Shown: positions 1 through 7,830, numbered from the stretch's first letter. The stretch: DNA of 47,637 nt from an uncultured Roseateles sp. (GCA_946886855.1 CAMPJJ010000034.1:1-47637); one strand, 5' to 3'. Notes: a model not told the origin generated them from the sequence alone. Numbers and translations: made by a program.

Positions 1-27
1 GCGGCCGGGGCTTCCTCTGTCCGGTGC

Positions 28-1287
28 TCAAAGGGCGCGAGCTTCCATCCCTGCGGACAGTTGCGATCCCACTCGCATCGCGACGGAGGTGCCGTCGATG
101 GCGGAGGCGTAGACCTGCTCGATGCCCTGGACGATGCCGTCCCAGTCGAGCGACTCTGCGCTTGCCCGGGCTGCCAGGCGCATGGCGCGGAGGCGGGGCA
201 GGTCATCGAGCAGCGAGAGCGCGCGCGCCTGGAAGGCGGCCGGATCGTTGAACGGCGCCAGGCCGCCGTTGAGACCGTCGCGCACCAGCAGCGCCGCCGC
301 GGCGTATTGATAGGCCATGACGGGCAGGCCGCTGGCGAGCGCTTCCGGCGTCACGTTGCCATAGGTCTCGGTGATGCTGGGGAAGACGAACAGATCACCG
401 CTGGCGTAGCAGGCGGCCAGGTCCTCCCCATGCTTCATGCCCGCGAAGACGACATTGGCCGACGGCGGCAGGAGCTGCTGGAAATCGGCCCGCGCGGGAC
501 CGTCCCCCACCAGCACGAGGCGCGCCCGCGGATGCCGCTGGCGGATCGCCGGCCAGAGGTCGACGAGCAGCTGGAGGTTTTTCTCCGCGGCGAGCCGGCC
601 GACGTGCAGCAGCACGGGATCGCCAGGGGCGGCGCCCCAGCTTTCCCGCAGCGCGTCGCTGCGATGCGAGGGGTGGAAGAGTTGGGTGTCGACGCCGCGC
701 GCGATGACGCTCACGTGGCGGAATCCTTGGGCCATCAGCTCGCCGGCGAGGGCGGCGTTGGGCACCATCGTCGAGTGGCAGCGGTTGTGGAACTTGCGCA
801 GGTAGGCGAGCAGCGGGCGGCGCAGCCAGCCGATGCCGTAATGCTGGGCGTAGGCGTGGAAGTTGGTGCGGAACTCCGACACCACCGGCAGCTTGAGCTG
901 GCGGGCGGCCTGGAGGGCGGACCAGCCCATCGGGCCTTCGGTGGCGATGTGGACGATGTCGGGGCGCTTGCTGGCCCAGAGGTTGACCAGCGTGCGCTTG
1001 GACACGACGCCCATGCGCAGGTGCGGATAGCGCGGCACGGCCAGGCCGCGCATCAGCACCTCGTCGATCGGCGCGTCGGGCAGGGCCGGCATGCCGGCGG
1101 GCGCCTGGCGCGGACGCAGCAGCTGCACCGCGTGATCGCGGGCCTGGAGACCCTGCACGACGCAGGCGATGCTGCGCGCCACGCCGTTGACCTCGGGCGG
1201 GTAGGTCTCCGTCACGACCGCGACGCGGAAATGCCGCTGCCGTGTGGGGAGCTCGTCGACTTCGAGTTCGATCGCCGGTGTCGTCAT
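28..1287 (-). CDS. Glycosyltransferase family 4 (GT-B fold)
   Basis: Predicted to transfer a sugar from a nucleotide-sugar donor to a lipid or glycan acceptor at the inner face of the membrane. The N-terminal half carries the family pattern VVTETYPPEVNGVARSI, and the C-terminal half has LLHVGRLAAEKN, LVLVGDGPAR and the EX7E-type donor site in SITETYGNVTPEALASG. This resembles MgtA/SQD2-like mannosyl- or sugar-transferases acting on diacylglycerol. I chose the ATG at 1287 (about 419 residues); an ATG three codons upstream (1296) and a GTG at 1374 are also open but add no conserved sequence, and no start has a clear ribosome site. It is divergent from the gene at 1463. Donor and acceptor cannot be read from sequence. 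Confidence 0.88.
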   Translation of the reverse strand: MTTPAIELEVDELPTRQRHFRVAVVTETYPPEVNGVARSIACVVQGLQARDHAVQLLRPRQAPAGMPALPDAPIDEVLMRGLAVPRYPHLRMGVVSKRTLVNLWASKRPDIVHIATEGPMGWSALQAARQLKLPVVSEFRTNFHAYAQHYGIGWLRRPLLAYLRKFHNRCHSTMVPNAALAGELMAQGFRHVSVIARGVDTQLFHPSHRSDALRESWGAAPGDPVLLHVGRLAAEKNLQLLVDLWPAIRQRHPRARLVLVGDGPARADFQQLLPPSANVVFAGMKHGEDLAACYASGDLFVFPSITETYGNVTPEALASGLPVMAYQYAAAALLVRDGLNGGLAPFNDPAAFQARALSLLDDLPRLRAMRLAARASAESLDWDGIVQGIEQVYASAIDGTSVAMRVGSQLSAGMEARAL

Positions 1288-1321
1288 GGCGCGCATGATG
1301 GGTCGCGAACGCAACAGTTCT

Positions 1322-1341
1322 GTGACGGTCCCGCCCGTCAC
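1322..1341. promoter_or_regulatory. Inverted repeat in divergent intergenic region
   Basis: A perfect 7-bp inverted repeat (GTGACGG / CCGTCAC, 6-nt spacer) lies in the 175-bp gap between the divergent glycosyltransferase and Mpo1-like genes. It could be an operator for either gene; no function is demonstrated. Confidence 0.3.
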
Positions 1342-1462
1342 GCGCCTGACACGCCGGATCGACACAGTCGCCACGTGTCCGTCATCGATGCATCACCGTG
1401 CCATCACGGCATTGCCATCGACTGGCGTCACGCTCACCGCTCATTTCACGGACGAGGCCCCC

Positions 1463-2104
1463 ATGAAGGACTTTCTGGCACTTCTGAATGAACAGCGTTG
1501 GGACGACCACCGCTACTACCATCATTGCCGCATCAACCAGTCGCTGCACCTGCTGAGCGCCTGCTGCTTCGTCGTCGCCTACGGCCTGCTGCTGGTGGAT
1601 CCCGCCTGGTCGGCGCTGCTGGCCTGGGGCGTGTCGATGACCAGCCGCCAGGCCGGCCACTTCTTCTTCGAACCCAAGGGCTACGACCACGTCAACCAGG
1701 CGACGCACGAGCACAAGGAAGAGATCAAGATCGGCTACAACCTGCGCCGCAAGGTCGTGCTGATGGCGCTGTGGGCGGCATCGCCGGTCGCGCTCTGGCT
1801 CAAGCCCGGCTTGTACGGCCTGTTCGCCCCGGCCGCCAGCTTCACCGAGTACCTGCATCAGCTCGGCCTGCTGTGGTTCTGGCTGGGTGTCGGCGGCCTG
1901 GTGTTCCGCGTGCTGCAGCTGGCCGTGATCCGCGACCTGCGCACCGGCCTGGCCTGGGCGACGAAGATCATCACGGATCCCTTCCACGACATCCAGCTCT
2001 ACCACCGGGCACCGTTGCAACTGTTGCGCGGTGAGCGGCTGGATCCGGCGCTGTGGCCGCGCGGCGATGGGCACAATGCCGGCAACGGCGAGCAGGCGGC
2101 CTGA
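1463..2104 (+). CDS. Mpo1/DUF962-like membrane protein
   Basis: 213-residue integral membrane protein with about four hydrophobic segments. Histidine-rich motifs flank the helices: HRYYHH near residue 17, GHFFFEPKGYDH near 70, HEHKEEIK near 87 and DPFHDIQLYH near 180. The pattern of an N-terminal histidine pair, N-x-x-x-H and GHFFFE resembles the Mpo1/YGL010w (DUF962) family, whose yeast member is an iron-dependent alpha-dioxygenase of 2-hydroxy fatty acids. The lipid-oxidation role is therefore only a family-based guess. The ATG at 1463 is used because sequence upstream in frame is not membrane-like and covers the divergent promoter. The next gene is about 100 bp downstream on the same strand. 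Confidence 0.6.
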   Translation: MKDFLALLNEQRWDDHRYYHHCRINQSLHLLSACCFVVAYGLLLVDPAWSALLAWGVSMTSRQAGHFFFEPKGYDHVNQATHEHKEEIKIGYNLRRKVVLMALWAASPVALWLKPGLYGLFAPAASFTEYLHQLGLLWFWLGVGGLVFRVLQLAVIRDLRTGLAWATKIITDPFHDIQLYHRAPLQLLRGERLDPALWPRGDGHNAGNGEQAA

Positions 2105-2206
2105 TCCACCAGGGATGACGCGCGGCGCGGTCCGTCCCTGAAGGGGCGCGCGCGGACGCGGGTGGATGTGGGAACGGGCCGGTTCGCCGGAAGAAGGAGT
2201 TCCCGC

Positions 2207-3133
2207 ATGTCTGGAGTTGTACGGCGCCTTCGGGCGCCGATGTCGTTGGCCTCGTCCCTTCCGGGAGCGAGCGCCGCGGTCGCCGCGATGGCCGCGATCG
2301 CCGTGCTGGCCGGTTGTGCCAGTCCCATGCCGAATACCGGCAACCAGCGGGTGACCGGCGGTCCCATCGTCTTCACGAAGGTGGGTCACGGCGAGCCGAC
2401 CATCGTCCTGCAATCGGGACTGGGCGACGGCCGGGATCCCTGGGCGACGGTCCTGAACGCGCTGCGCACCGACTACAGCGTCTTCGCCTACGACCGCCCC
2501 GGGTATGGGGACAGCACCGCCACGCCGCCGGTGCCACGCAGTCCCTGCGGCATCGCGACGGAGCTGCACGGGCTGTTGCAGAGCGCCGGCATCAAGCCGC
2601 CGTACGTGCTGGTCGGCCACTCGATCGGCGGGCTGTACCAGTACGCGTTCTCGCGGCTCTATCCGGATGAGGTCGCGGGCATCGTGCTCGTCGATGCGAC
2701 GCATCCCTTGCACCTGCGACGCATGCAGGTCGAGGTGCCGGTGATGGCCAACATGCTGGACAACATGAGCCGTCGGGTGTTCCGGGGGATGATGCAGGCG
2801 GAGTTCCTGCAGCAGCAGGACTGCATCGACACGCTGTGGCAGAAGCCGCGGCCGCAGGTGCCGGTGCGGGTGCTGACGCGCACGGTCTATTCGCCGACGG
2901 AGACGGCGAGCGGGTTCGAGACGATGGTGCACAACCTGGAGCCGAACTGGCTGCCGCTGGTCGGCGGCAAGGAACTTCAGCCGGTCGAGGGATCGGGTCA
3001 CTACATCCAGCGGGACAAGCCGGAGGTCGTCGTGAAGGCGATCGAGGAGGTCGTCAAGGAGGCGCGGGAGCGCGCTCGTCCTTCCCCGGAAACAGCCCTC
3101 GGATCACCCCCAGGAACGCCGCCAGCACGCTGA
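2207..3133 (+). CDS. Lipoprotein alpha/beta hydrolase
   Basis: 308-residue predicted lipoprotein esterase/hydrolase. The leader ends in a lipobox (VLAGC, lipidated Cys near residue 37), so it should be membrane-anchored in the periplasm. The fold is recognisable from the oxyanion/strand region LQSGLGDGRDPW, then YDRPGYGDS, the nucleophile elbow GHSIGG (Ser139), VLVDATHP and a late catalytic His in EGSGHYIQ. AAGGAG lies about 7 bp before the ATG at 2207. The last 20 or so residues (rich in Pro, Arg and Gly) run antisense over the 3' end of the opposite-strand membrane gene (3054-3398), which suggests that the natural C-terminus was altered when that module arrived. Substrate is unknown. Confidence 0.85.
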   Translation: MSGVVRRLRAPMSLASSLPGASAAVAAMAAIAVLAGCASPMPNTGNQRVTGGPIVFTKVGHGEPTIVLQSGLGDGRDPWATVLNALRTDYSVFAYDRPGYGDSTATPPVPRSPCGIATELHGLLQSAGIKPPYVLVGHSIGGLYQYAFSRLYPDEVAGIVLVDATHPLHLRRMQVEVPVMANMLDNMSRRVFRGMMQAEFLQQQDCIDTLWQKPRPQVPVRVLTRTVYSPTETASGFETMVHNLEPNWLPLVGGKELQPVEGSGHYIQRDKPEVVVKAIEEVVKEARERARPSPETALGSPPGTPPAR

Positions 3134-3398
3134 CGGTGACGCCGGTGGTGACGGCGATGAGGACCTGGTCGGACCACATCTCGATGCCTGTCGTTGCTTT
3201 GATGCCCCCTTGAATCGCCAGCAGGGTCGCCCAGAGGACGATGCAACCTGCGGCCAGACCGTACGCCTTCGCGGCATAGATCTGCCGAAGTTACCGATTG
3301 GCTCGACTATTGGCGATCTGCTCGGCAGTCCCTTCAACTTCAACCCCGGAAATGCTGGCGCGCGTCTCGCGGCCAAGGTGCTGGTCGAAACCGCTCAT
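3054..3398 (-). pseudogene. Two-helix membrane protein (candidate PanT-type toxin) with in-frame TAA
   Basis: Reading from an ATG at 3398 that overlaps the stop of the Panacea gene (ATGA, 3398-3395) gives 35 codons, an in-frame TAA at 3293-3291, then 78 further open codons in the same frame ending in TGA at 3056-3054. The part after the stop has two clear hydrophobic helices: GLAAGCIVLWATLLAIQGG and VLIAVTTGVTVSVLAAFLG, followed by a basic tail (VIRGLFPGK). No ATG, GTG or TTG restores the first helix after the TAA; the only ATG, at 3179, keeps the second helix alone. The simplest reading is a 113-residue membrane protein broken by one nonsense codon. Panacea antitoxins are known to pair with short membrane-acting toxins, hence the guess. 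Readthrough, recoding or an assembly error remain possible. The last 80 bp overlap the convergent hydrolase gene. Confidence 0.6.
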
Positions 3399-3880
3399 TC
3401 GAACTCCCCGACCTGGATCGTTGGGTCGTCCTGAATCGTCTTGTTCAGGATCGGGCTGTTGTCACCGAGCGTTTGCGACCACGCCGAATTGGGTAAATGC
3501 GTGAGGTCCGACAGAGCCACGGCTGACTTCTTGCCGTGCGTGTAGATGATCGCGTCCACCAGGTCCCACGACGATCGGTCTTCCGGAGGAAGGAAGGGTT
3601 CGTTCCAGCGTTCAGGATCATCGTGCGCAGTCAGTGTCGTCACAAGTTGACCGACGTGACGTGAGCCATACAGCTTCAATTGAAAGTCGATGGATGGCAG
3701 CACGGGACCATTCGCGCCGCGAAGAAAGGTGTCCTGGAACAAGGGAATGCCTTTCTTCTTGAGTCGCCACGCCTGGGCAAAGAACATCAGCTTCTGAAGC
3801 TTCATGGAGTTCAGATCGCGGACGCAGCCTGAGAGCCCCCGCTTGATGAAGGCGTTTGCAATGCAGTACGCGGAATACAT
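3395..3880 (-). CDS. Panacea-domain (DUF4065) antitoxin-like protein
   Basis: 161 residues matching the Panacea/DUF4065 (SocA/GepA-like) family: MYSAYCIANAFI, then LNSMKLQKLMFFAQAWRL, GIPLFQD, NGPVLPSIDFQLKLYGS. The family includes PanA antitoxins, which neutralise varied toxins, and the Caulobacter adaptor SocA. CAGGAG sits about 7 bp upstream of the ATG at 3880. Base composition is visibly less GC-rich than both neighbours, which points to horizontal acquisition. The stop overlaps the start of the downstream membrane gene by ATGA, the usual arrangement of a translationally coupled toxin-antitoxin pair. Because that partner contains a stop codon, this may now be an orphan antitoxin. Confidence 0.85.
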   Translation of the reverse strand: MYSAYCIANAFIKRGLSGCVRDLNSMKLQKLMFFAQAWRLKKKGIPLFQDTFLRGANGPVLPSIDFQLKLYGSRHVGQLVTTLTAHDDPERWNEPFLPPEDRSSWDLVDAIIYTHGKKSAVALSDLTHLPNSAWSQTLGDNSPILNKTIQDDPTIQVGEFE

Positions 3881-3966
3881 GTGACAGCTCCTGTGGCGCC
3901 GGAGAAATCGGGCGCAATGCGAAGCAGTCTAGAAACCGCGCGCAGCCGAAGACAACGAGTCGCTCT

Positions 3967-3986
3967 GACATTCGTCAACGAATGTC
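3967..3986. promoter_or_regulatory. Perfect inverted repeat upstream of the Panacea gene
   Basis: An 8-bp inverted repeat (GACATTCG / CGAATGTC, 4-nt spacer) lies about 87 bp upstream of the Panacea start. On the minus strand it contains TTGACG, a possible -35 element, with a weak TTGTCT 17 bp on. It could be an autoregulatory operator. It lacks a T-run, so a terminator for the aminotransferase upstream is less likely. Confidence 0.4.
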
Positions 3987-4053
3987 GAGGCGCCCCGCCA
4001 TGGAGGGATGCGTTTGGGGGAGTCGCTCGGGAGTTGTGGGGGATGGCGCGCGT

Positions 4054-5724
4054 TCAGTTGCGCAGGCCCAGCGTCTCCATCAGCAGCCTGCGCTTGATCG
4101 CCTTGTTGGTCGGCAGCGCCGGATTGCTCCACCAGCCGCCGTCGCGCATCGCGCGCGCCGCCGCGAGGATGCGGCGCTGGACCTCGTCGAAGTCCGCGTC
4201 GCTGAAGTCCAGGCTGAAGATCAGCCGGCCCGTGCCCACCCAGCTCAGCGCCAGGCCCTGCTCGCGCAGGAAATACTGCAGCATCCAGTTGTAGCGCGAG
4301 GGCTCCGTGTAATAGAGCGTCCAGATCGACGACATGTTGGCCGCGCGCAGCGGCAGGCGTTCTGCCTCGAGCGCCGCGTTCAGCCGTGCTCGCCGGCCGT
4401 CCTGCTGCGCGTCCTGCTCATCGACCTGGCGCAGGCGCTCGGGGTCTTCCAGGGCGTCGAGGAACACCGACATCGCGCCCATCACGTACGGATGCGTGTT
4501 GAAGGTGCCGCGCGCGAAGCAGACGTCCGCAGGACGTTCGTCGCGGAAGCGTTTCATCCAGGCCGCGCGGCCGCAGACCACGCCGACCGGCAGGCCGCCG
4601 CCCAGCGTCTTGCCGTAGGTCACCAGGTCCGCCTGCACGCCGAAGTAGGCCTGCGCGCCGCCCGCGCCCAGGCGGAAGCCCATGAACACCTCGTCGAAGA
4701 TCAGCGCGATGCCGCGCTCGGTGCAGACCTGGCGCAACTCGCGCAGCCAGGCGGCGTAGGCGGCCTTGTCGTAGGACGCGCGCCGGGAGCTGTCGACCAG
4801 CGAGCCGTCACCCGGCGCCGGCTTGTTCGGATGCAGCGCCTGCAGCGGATTCACCAGCACGCAGGCGATGTCGCGCCGGGTGCGCAGCACCTGCAGGCTG
4901 CGTTCGTGCATGTCGCGCAGCGTGTAGGTGCGCTCGGCCGGCAGCGGATTGCCGGGGCCGGGCTGCGCCTCGTCCCACCAGCCGTGGTACGCGCCGCAGA
5001 AGCGCACGAGGTGCGTCTTGCCCGTGTGGTACCGCGCCAGCCGCACCGCCTGCATCACGGCCTCGGTGCCGGACATGTGGAAGGACAGCTGGTCCATCCG
5101 CGCATGCGACAGGATGCGGCGCACGTTGTCCTCGACCAGCGGGTGATAGACGCCGAGCACCGGCCCCAGCGCGTCGACGCGGGCCGCGCCCTCGGCGATG
5201 CAGCGCTGATAGAAGGCGTAGCCGAACAGGTTCACGCCGTAGCTGCCCGCCAGGTCGATGAAGCGCTCCCCGTCGAGGTCGGTCAGCCAGTGACCGTCGC
5301 TGGCGACCATCACCGGGCCCAGCGGCAGTTCGCGCTGCACCAGCGGACTGAACGAGGGCGGCACCCGGTAGCTGCTGGTGAACTGGAGATCCGGCAGCGA
5401 CGGTTTCATCGACTGCGTCGCGGCGATGCTGCGCGCGTGGCGCGTCTTCAGCGTGCGCGACAGCGCGGCGAAGCTGGACCGCCGCGCCGCGACGATGTCG
5501 GCCGGCGCGTCGTCCGCGTTGAAGAAGTGCGCGTCGTCGAAGCGCTGCGTCGGCATCAGGCGCGCCAGCCGCACCGCCATCCGCGAGTGGCCCGCCAGCG
5601 ACGGGTGCTTGGCGCGGGAGAGCTGCAGGCGGCGCCAGCCGGTCGGCGCGTAGTAGAGCGCCAACAGCCCGGCCGCGGCGGCGGCCACGGGCAGGAGCTC
5701 AAAGGTGAAGAACGTCGTCGACAT
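4054..5724 (-). CDS. Membrane-anchored class III aminotransferase
   Basis: 556-residue PLP enzyme of the ornithine aminotransferase/glutamate-1-semialdehyde aminomutase fold. Seen in order: an N-terminal hydrophobic segment (LLPVAAAAAGLLALYYAP, about residues 10-27), a linker to about residue 120, DLDGERFIDLAGSYGVNLFG, MSGTEAVMQAVRLAR, CGAYHGWWD, IFDEVFMGFR and the Schiff-base lysine in TYGKTLGGG (Lys372). Most relatives lack the membrane anchor. GGAGG lies 3 bp before the ATG at 5730 and 9 bp before the ATG at 5724, so I favour 5724. It is divergent from a phosphatidylserine decarboxylase with about 80 bp between starts, which hints at a role in lipid or envelope amine chemistry, but the substrate is unknown. 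True HemL is encoded separately at 14419-15705. Confidence 0.82.
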   Translation of the reverse strand: MSTTFFTFELLPVAAAAAGLLALYYAPTGWRRLQLSRAKHPSLAGHSRMAVRLARLMPTQRFDDAHFFNADDAPADIVAARRSSFAALSRTLKTRHARSIAATQSMKPSLPDLQFTSSYRVPPSFSPLVQRELPLGPVMVASDGHWLTDLDGERFIDLAGSYGVNLFGYAFYQRCIAEGAARVDALGPVLGVYHPLVEDNVRRILSHARMDQLSFHMSGTEAVMQAVRLARYHTGKTHLVRFCGAYHGWWDEAQPGPGNPLPAERTYTLRDMHERSLQVLRTRRDIACVLVNPLQALHPNKPAPGDGSLVDSSRRASYDKAAYAAWLRELRQVCTERGIALIFDEVFMGFRLGAGGAQAYFGVQADLVTYGKTLGGGLPVGVVCGRAAWMKRFRDERPADVCFARGTFNTHPYVMGAMSVFLDALEDPERLRQVDEQDAQQDGRRARLNAALEAERLPLRAANMSSIWTLYYTEPSRYNWMLQYFLREQGLALSWVGTGRLIFSLDFSDADFDEVQRRILAAARAMRDGGWWSNPALPTNKAIKRRLLMETLGLRN

Positions 5725-5801
5725 GGGCATGGGCCTCCGGAGCCTCGTTCAGCTGTCACACAGCGTTGGCAAATTACCGGGGTGTATCCGACGGAATTGA
5801 C

Positions 5802-6695
5802 ATGTCAATGAAACTGGCCCGCTGGCGCGACCGTCTGACCCAGCAAGAGTCCCTCAACTTCCTGCTCACCAACCGGGTTCCCCGCCTGGCGCTGACCCGC
5901 TTCATGGGCTGGTACGCCGGGATCGACAGCCCCGCGCTGACGCGTTTCAGCGTCGCCGTCTGGCGGATGTTCACCGACCTCGATCTGAGCGAGGCGGAGC
6001 CGCCCGCCCACGGCTACCGGTCGCTGCGCGACGTGTTCACGCGCCGTCTGAAGCCGGGCCGGCGGCCGGTCGATCCGGCGCCGGGGACGATCGTCAGCCC
6101 CTGCGACGCCATCGTCGGGGCGCACGGCCCGGTCACGCGCGGGATGGCGCTCCAGGCCAAGGGCATGGACTACCGCATCGCCGACCTGTTCGGCGACGCC
6201 ACGCGGGCCGCGCCCTACCTCAACGGCAGCTATGTGACGCTGCGGCTGACCTCGGCGATGTACCACCGCTTCCACGCGCCGGCCGACCTGCGCCTGCGGC
6301 GCGTCACGCACATCGCCGGCGATACCTGGAACGTCAATCCGATCGCGCTCAAGCGGGTGGAGCGCCTGTTCTGCCGCAACGTCCGCGCCGCCGTCGAGTG
6401 CACGCTGCCCGACGGCACCCCGATCGCGCTGGTGCCCGTGGCGGCCATCCTGGTCGCGAGCCTGCGCCTGCATGCCTTGGACCTGACCCTGCGCCCGGAC
6501 CATCCCGGCCCGCATCGCTTCGACGTCGACCATGCGCACGCGCGGGGCGAGGAGATGGGCTGGTTCGAGCAGGGCTCGACGATCATCGTGTTCCTCCCGC
6601 CGGGCGTGCACCTGTCGGCGAACTTGCAGACCGGGCAGCGGGTCCGCATGGGCGAGGCGATCGCACGTCTACCATCCGCCGATGGCGATGAATGA
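5802..6695 (+). CDS. psd: Phosphatidylserine decarboxylase proenzyme
   Basis: 297 residues. Converts phosphatidylserine to phosphatidylethanolamine at the inner membrane using a pyruvoyl group made by self-cleavage. The cleavage motif is present as EQGSTIIVF with Ser259. The other members of the Asp-His-Ser autoprotease triad are visible in SPCDAIVG and SAMYHRFHAP, and NVNPIALKRVERLF is typical. The family usually has LGST before the pyruvoyl Ser; here it is QGST. The ATG at 5802 aligns with the family N-terminus (a TTG at 5766 is also open), although the ribosome site is weak. The 3' end overlaps the start of the CorA-like gene, suggesting co-translation. Confidence 0.93.
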   Translation: MSMKLARWRDRLTQQESLNFLLTNRVPRLALTRFMGWYAGIDSPALTRFSVAVWRMFTDLDLSEAEPPAHGYRSLRDVFTRRLKPGRRPVDPAPGTIVSPCDAIVGAHGPVTRGMALQAKGMDYRIADLFGDATRAAPYLNGSYVTLRLTSAMYHRFHAPADLRLRRVTHIAGDTWNVNPIALKRVERLFCRNVRAAVECTLPDGTPIALVPVAAILVASLRLHALDLTLRPDHPGPHRFDVDHAHARGEEMGWFEQGSTIIVFLPPGVHLSANLQTGQRVRMGEAIARLPSADGDE

Positions 6696-7830
6696 CACGA
6701 CGCAGCGGCCGGCGGGACCGGCCGGACCGAATGACAGCCCAAGCGACGGCTCGAATGACGGCTCGAATGACAGCTCGAACGTCGGCTCGAATGCCGGCTC
6801 CTTGGCCGGCTCCTTGGCCGGCGCGTTCGCCGGCCCCTACGGCGGCGACGAGCACGGCCTGATCTGCGGGTTCTGGATCCATCCGGACCGGCCCACCGAG
6901 GCGTTGCCGACGCTCGCCCAGGCGCAGGCCCGGCTCTCGCAGCCGGACGGCGGCTATCTGTGGCTGCACCTGAACCTGGCGCACGCCGGCGCGCTGCCCT
7001 GGCTGCGCCGCAACGCCGCGCTGGCCGAGAGCTTCGACGAGGCGCAGCAGCAGGGCTCGCGCTCGTCGCGCATCGAGCGCGTCGGCGAGCACCTGTTCGC
7101 CGTGCTCAACGACGTGACCTTCGATTTCGCGTTCGACGTGGGCGATGTCTCCACGCTCTGGATGCAGGTCAGCGAACACCTCGTGCTCAGCGTGCGGCGC
7201 GCGCCGCTGCGCTCGGTCGACCGCCTGCGGATGGCGATCAAGCGCGGCGACCGGCCGAGGTCCAGCGTCGCGCTGCTGGACCACCTGCTGCGCGACCAGG
7301 CCGACGAGCTCCAGCGCATCGTGCGCCAGGCCACCGAACGGGTCGACGACATCGAGGACGCGCTGCTGGCCGGGCGACACGCGGGGCATGGCTCGGAAGT
7401 CGCCGCGCTGCGGCGGCTGATGGTGCGGCTGCAGCGGCTGCTCGCGCCGGAGCCCAGCGCGTTGCTGCGCATGCTGTCGAACCCGCCGGAGTGGGTCGCG
7501 GAGCGGGACAAGCAGCAGCTCCAGCAGGCGAGCGAGGAATTCGCGCTGGTGCTGCGCGACATCCAGGCGCTGCAGGAACGCATCCGGGCGGTGCAGGACG
7601 AGACCTCGGCGCGCGTGGCGCAGGAGAACAACCAGACGCTGTATGTGCTGACGATGGTCACCGTGCTGGCGCTGCCGATCAACCTGATCAGCGGCCTGTT
7701 CGGCATGAACGTCGGCGGGTTGCCGCTGCTGGCGCATCCGCACGGCTTCTGGGTCGTCGTCGGATTGATCGTGCTGCTGACCGGGCTGGTGACGCTGCTC
7801 CTGCTGAAGGCGACCGGTCGGCGGAAGTAG
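6682..7830 (+). CDS. CorA/ZntB-family metal cation transporter
   Basis: 382 residues; start at the ATG at 6682 (or 6688) inside the end of psd, so probably translationally coupled. After a low-complexity Gly/Ser/Asn/Ala stretch (about residues 10-55) comes the cytoplasmic CorA funnel domain (YLWLHLNLAHAGALPWL, VGEHLFAVLNDVTFDF, VSEHLVLSVRRAPLRSVDRLR), then long helices and two C-terminal membrane helices joined by the GMN pore loop (ISGLFGMNVGG). The short periplasmic loop and overall pattern favour ZntB/CorA-type Mg2+ or Zn2+ transport. The low-complexity stretch is encoded by 12-bp tandem repeats (6748-6831). Confidence 0.9.
   Translation: MAMNDTTQRPAGPAGPNDSPSDGSNDGSNDSSNVGSNAGSLAGSLAGAFAGPYGGDEHGLICGFWIHPDRPTEALPTLAQAQARLSQPDGGYLWLHLNLAHAGALPWLRRNAALAESFDEAQQQGSRSSRIERVGEHLFAVLNDVTFDFAFDVGDVSTLWMQVSEHLVLSVRRAPLRSVDRLRMAIKRGDRPRSSVALLDHLLRDQADELQRIVRQATERVDDIEDALLAGRHAGHGSEVAALRRLMVRLQRLLAPEPSALLRMLSNPPEWVAERDKQQLQQASEEFALVLRDIQALQERIRAVQDETSARVAQENNQTLYVLTMVTVLALPINLISGLFGMNVGGLPLLAHPHGFWVVVGLIVLLTGLVTLLLLKATGRRK
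6748..6831 (+). repeat. 12-bp tandem repeat within CorA-like gene
   Basis: Seven 12-bp units in frame, drifting from GGCTCGAATGAC (two exact copies) to GGCTCCTTGGCC (two exact copies) and GGCGCGTTCGCC. They encode repeated G-S-N-D and G-S-L-A tetrapeptides in the N-terminal extension. In-frame copy-number change would lengthen or shorten this extension without breaking the gene. Confidence 0.85.

Noticed and set aside
3291..3293. TAA as a recoded amino acid codon
   Set aside because: Selenocysteine uses UGA and pyrrolysine UAG; no recoding signal is visible, so a nonsense mutation, readthrough or sequencing error is preferred.
3104..3376. 90-residue minus-strand frame in the Panacea-hydrolase gap
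   Set aside because: Arg/Ser/Pro-rich translation in a shifted frame; the frame with two hydrophobic helices next to it is far more protein-like.
6748..6831. CRISPR-like array from the 12-bp repeats
   Set aside because: Units are contiguous without spacers and lie in frame in a coding sequence; no cas genes are present.
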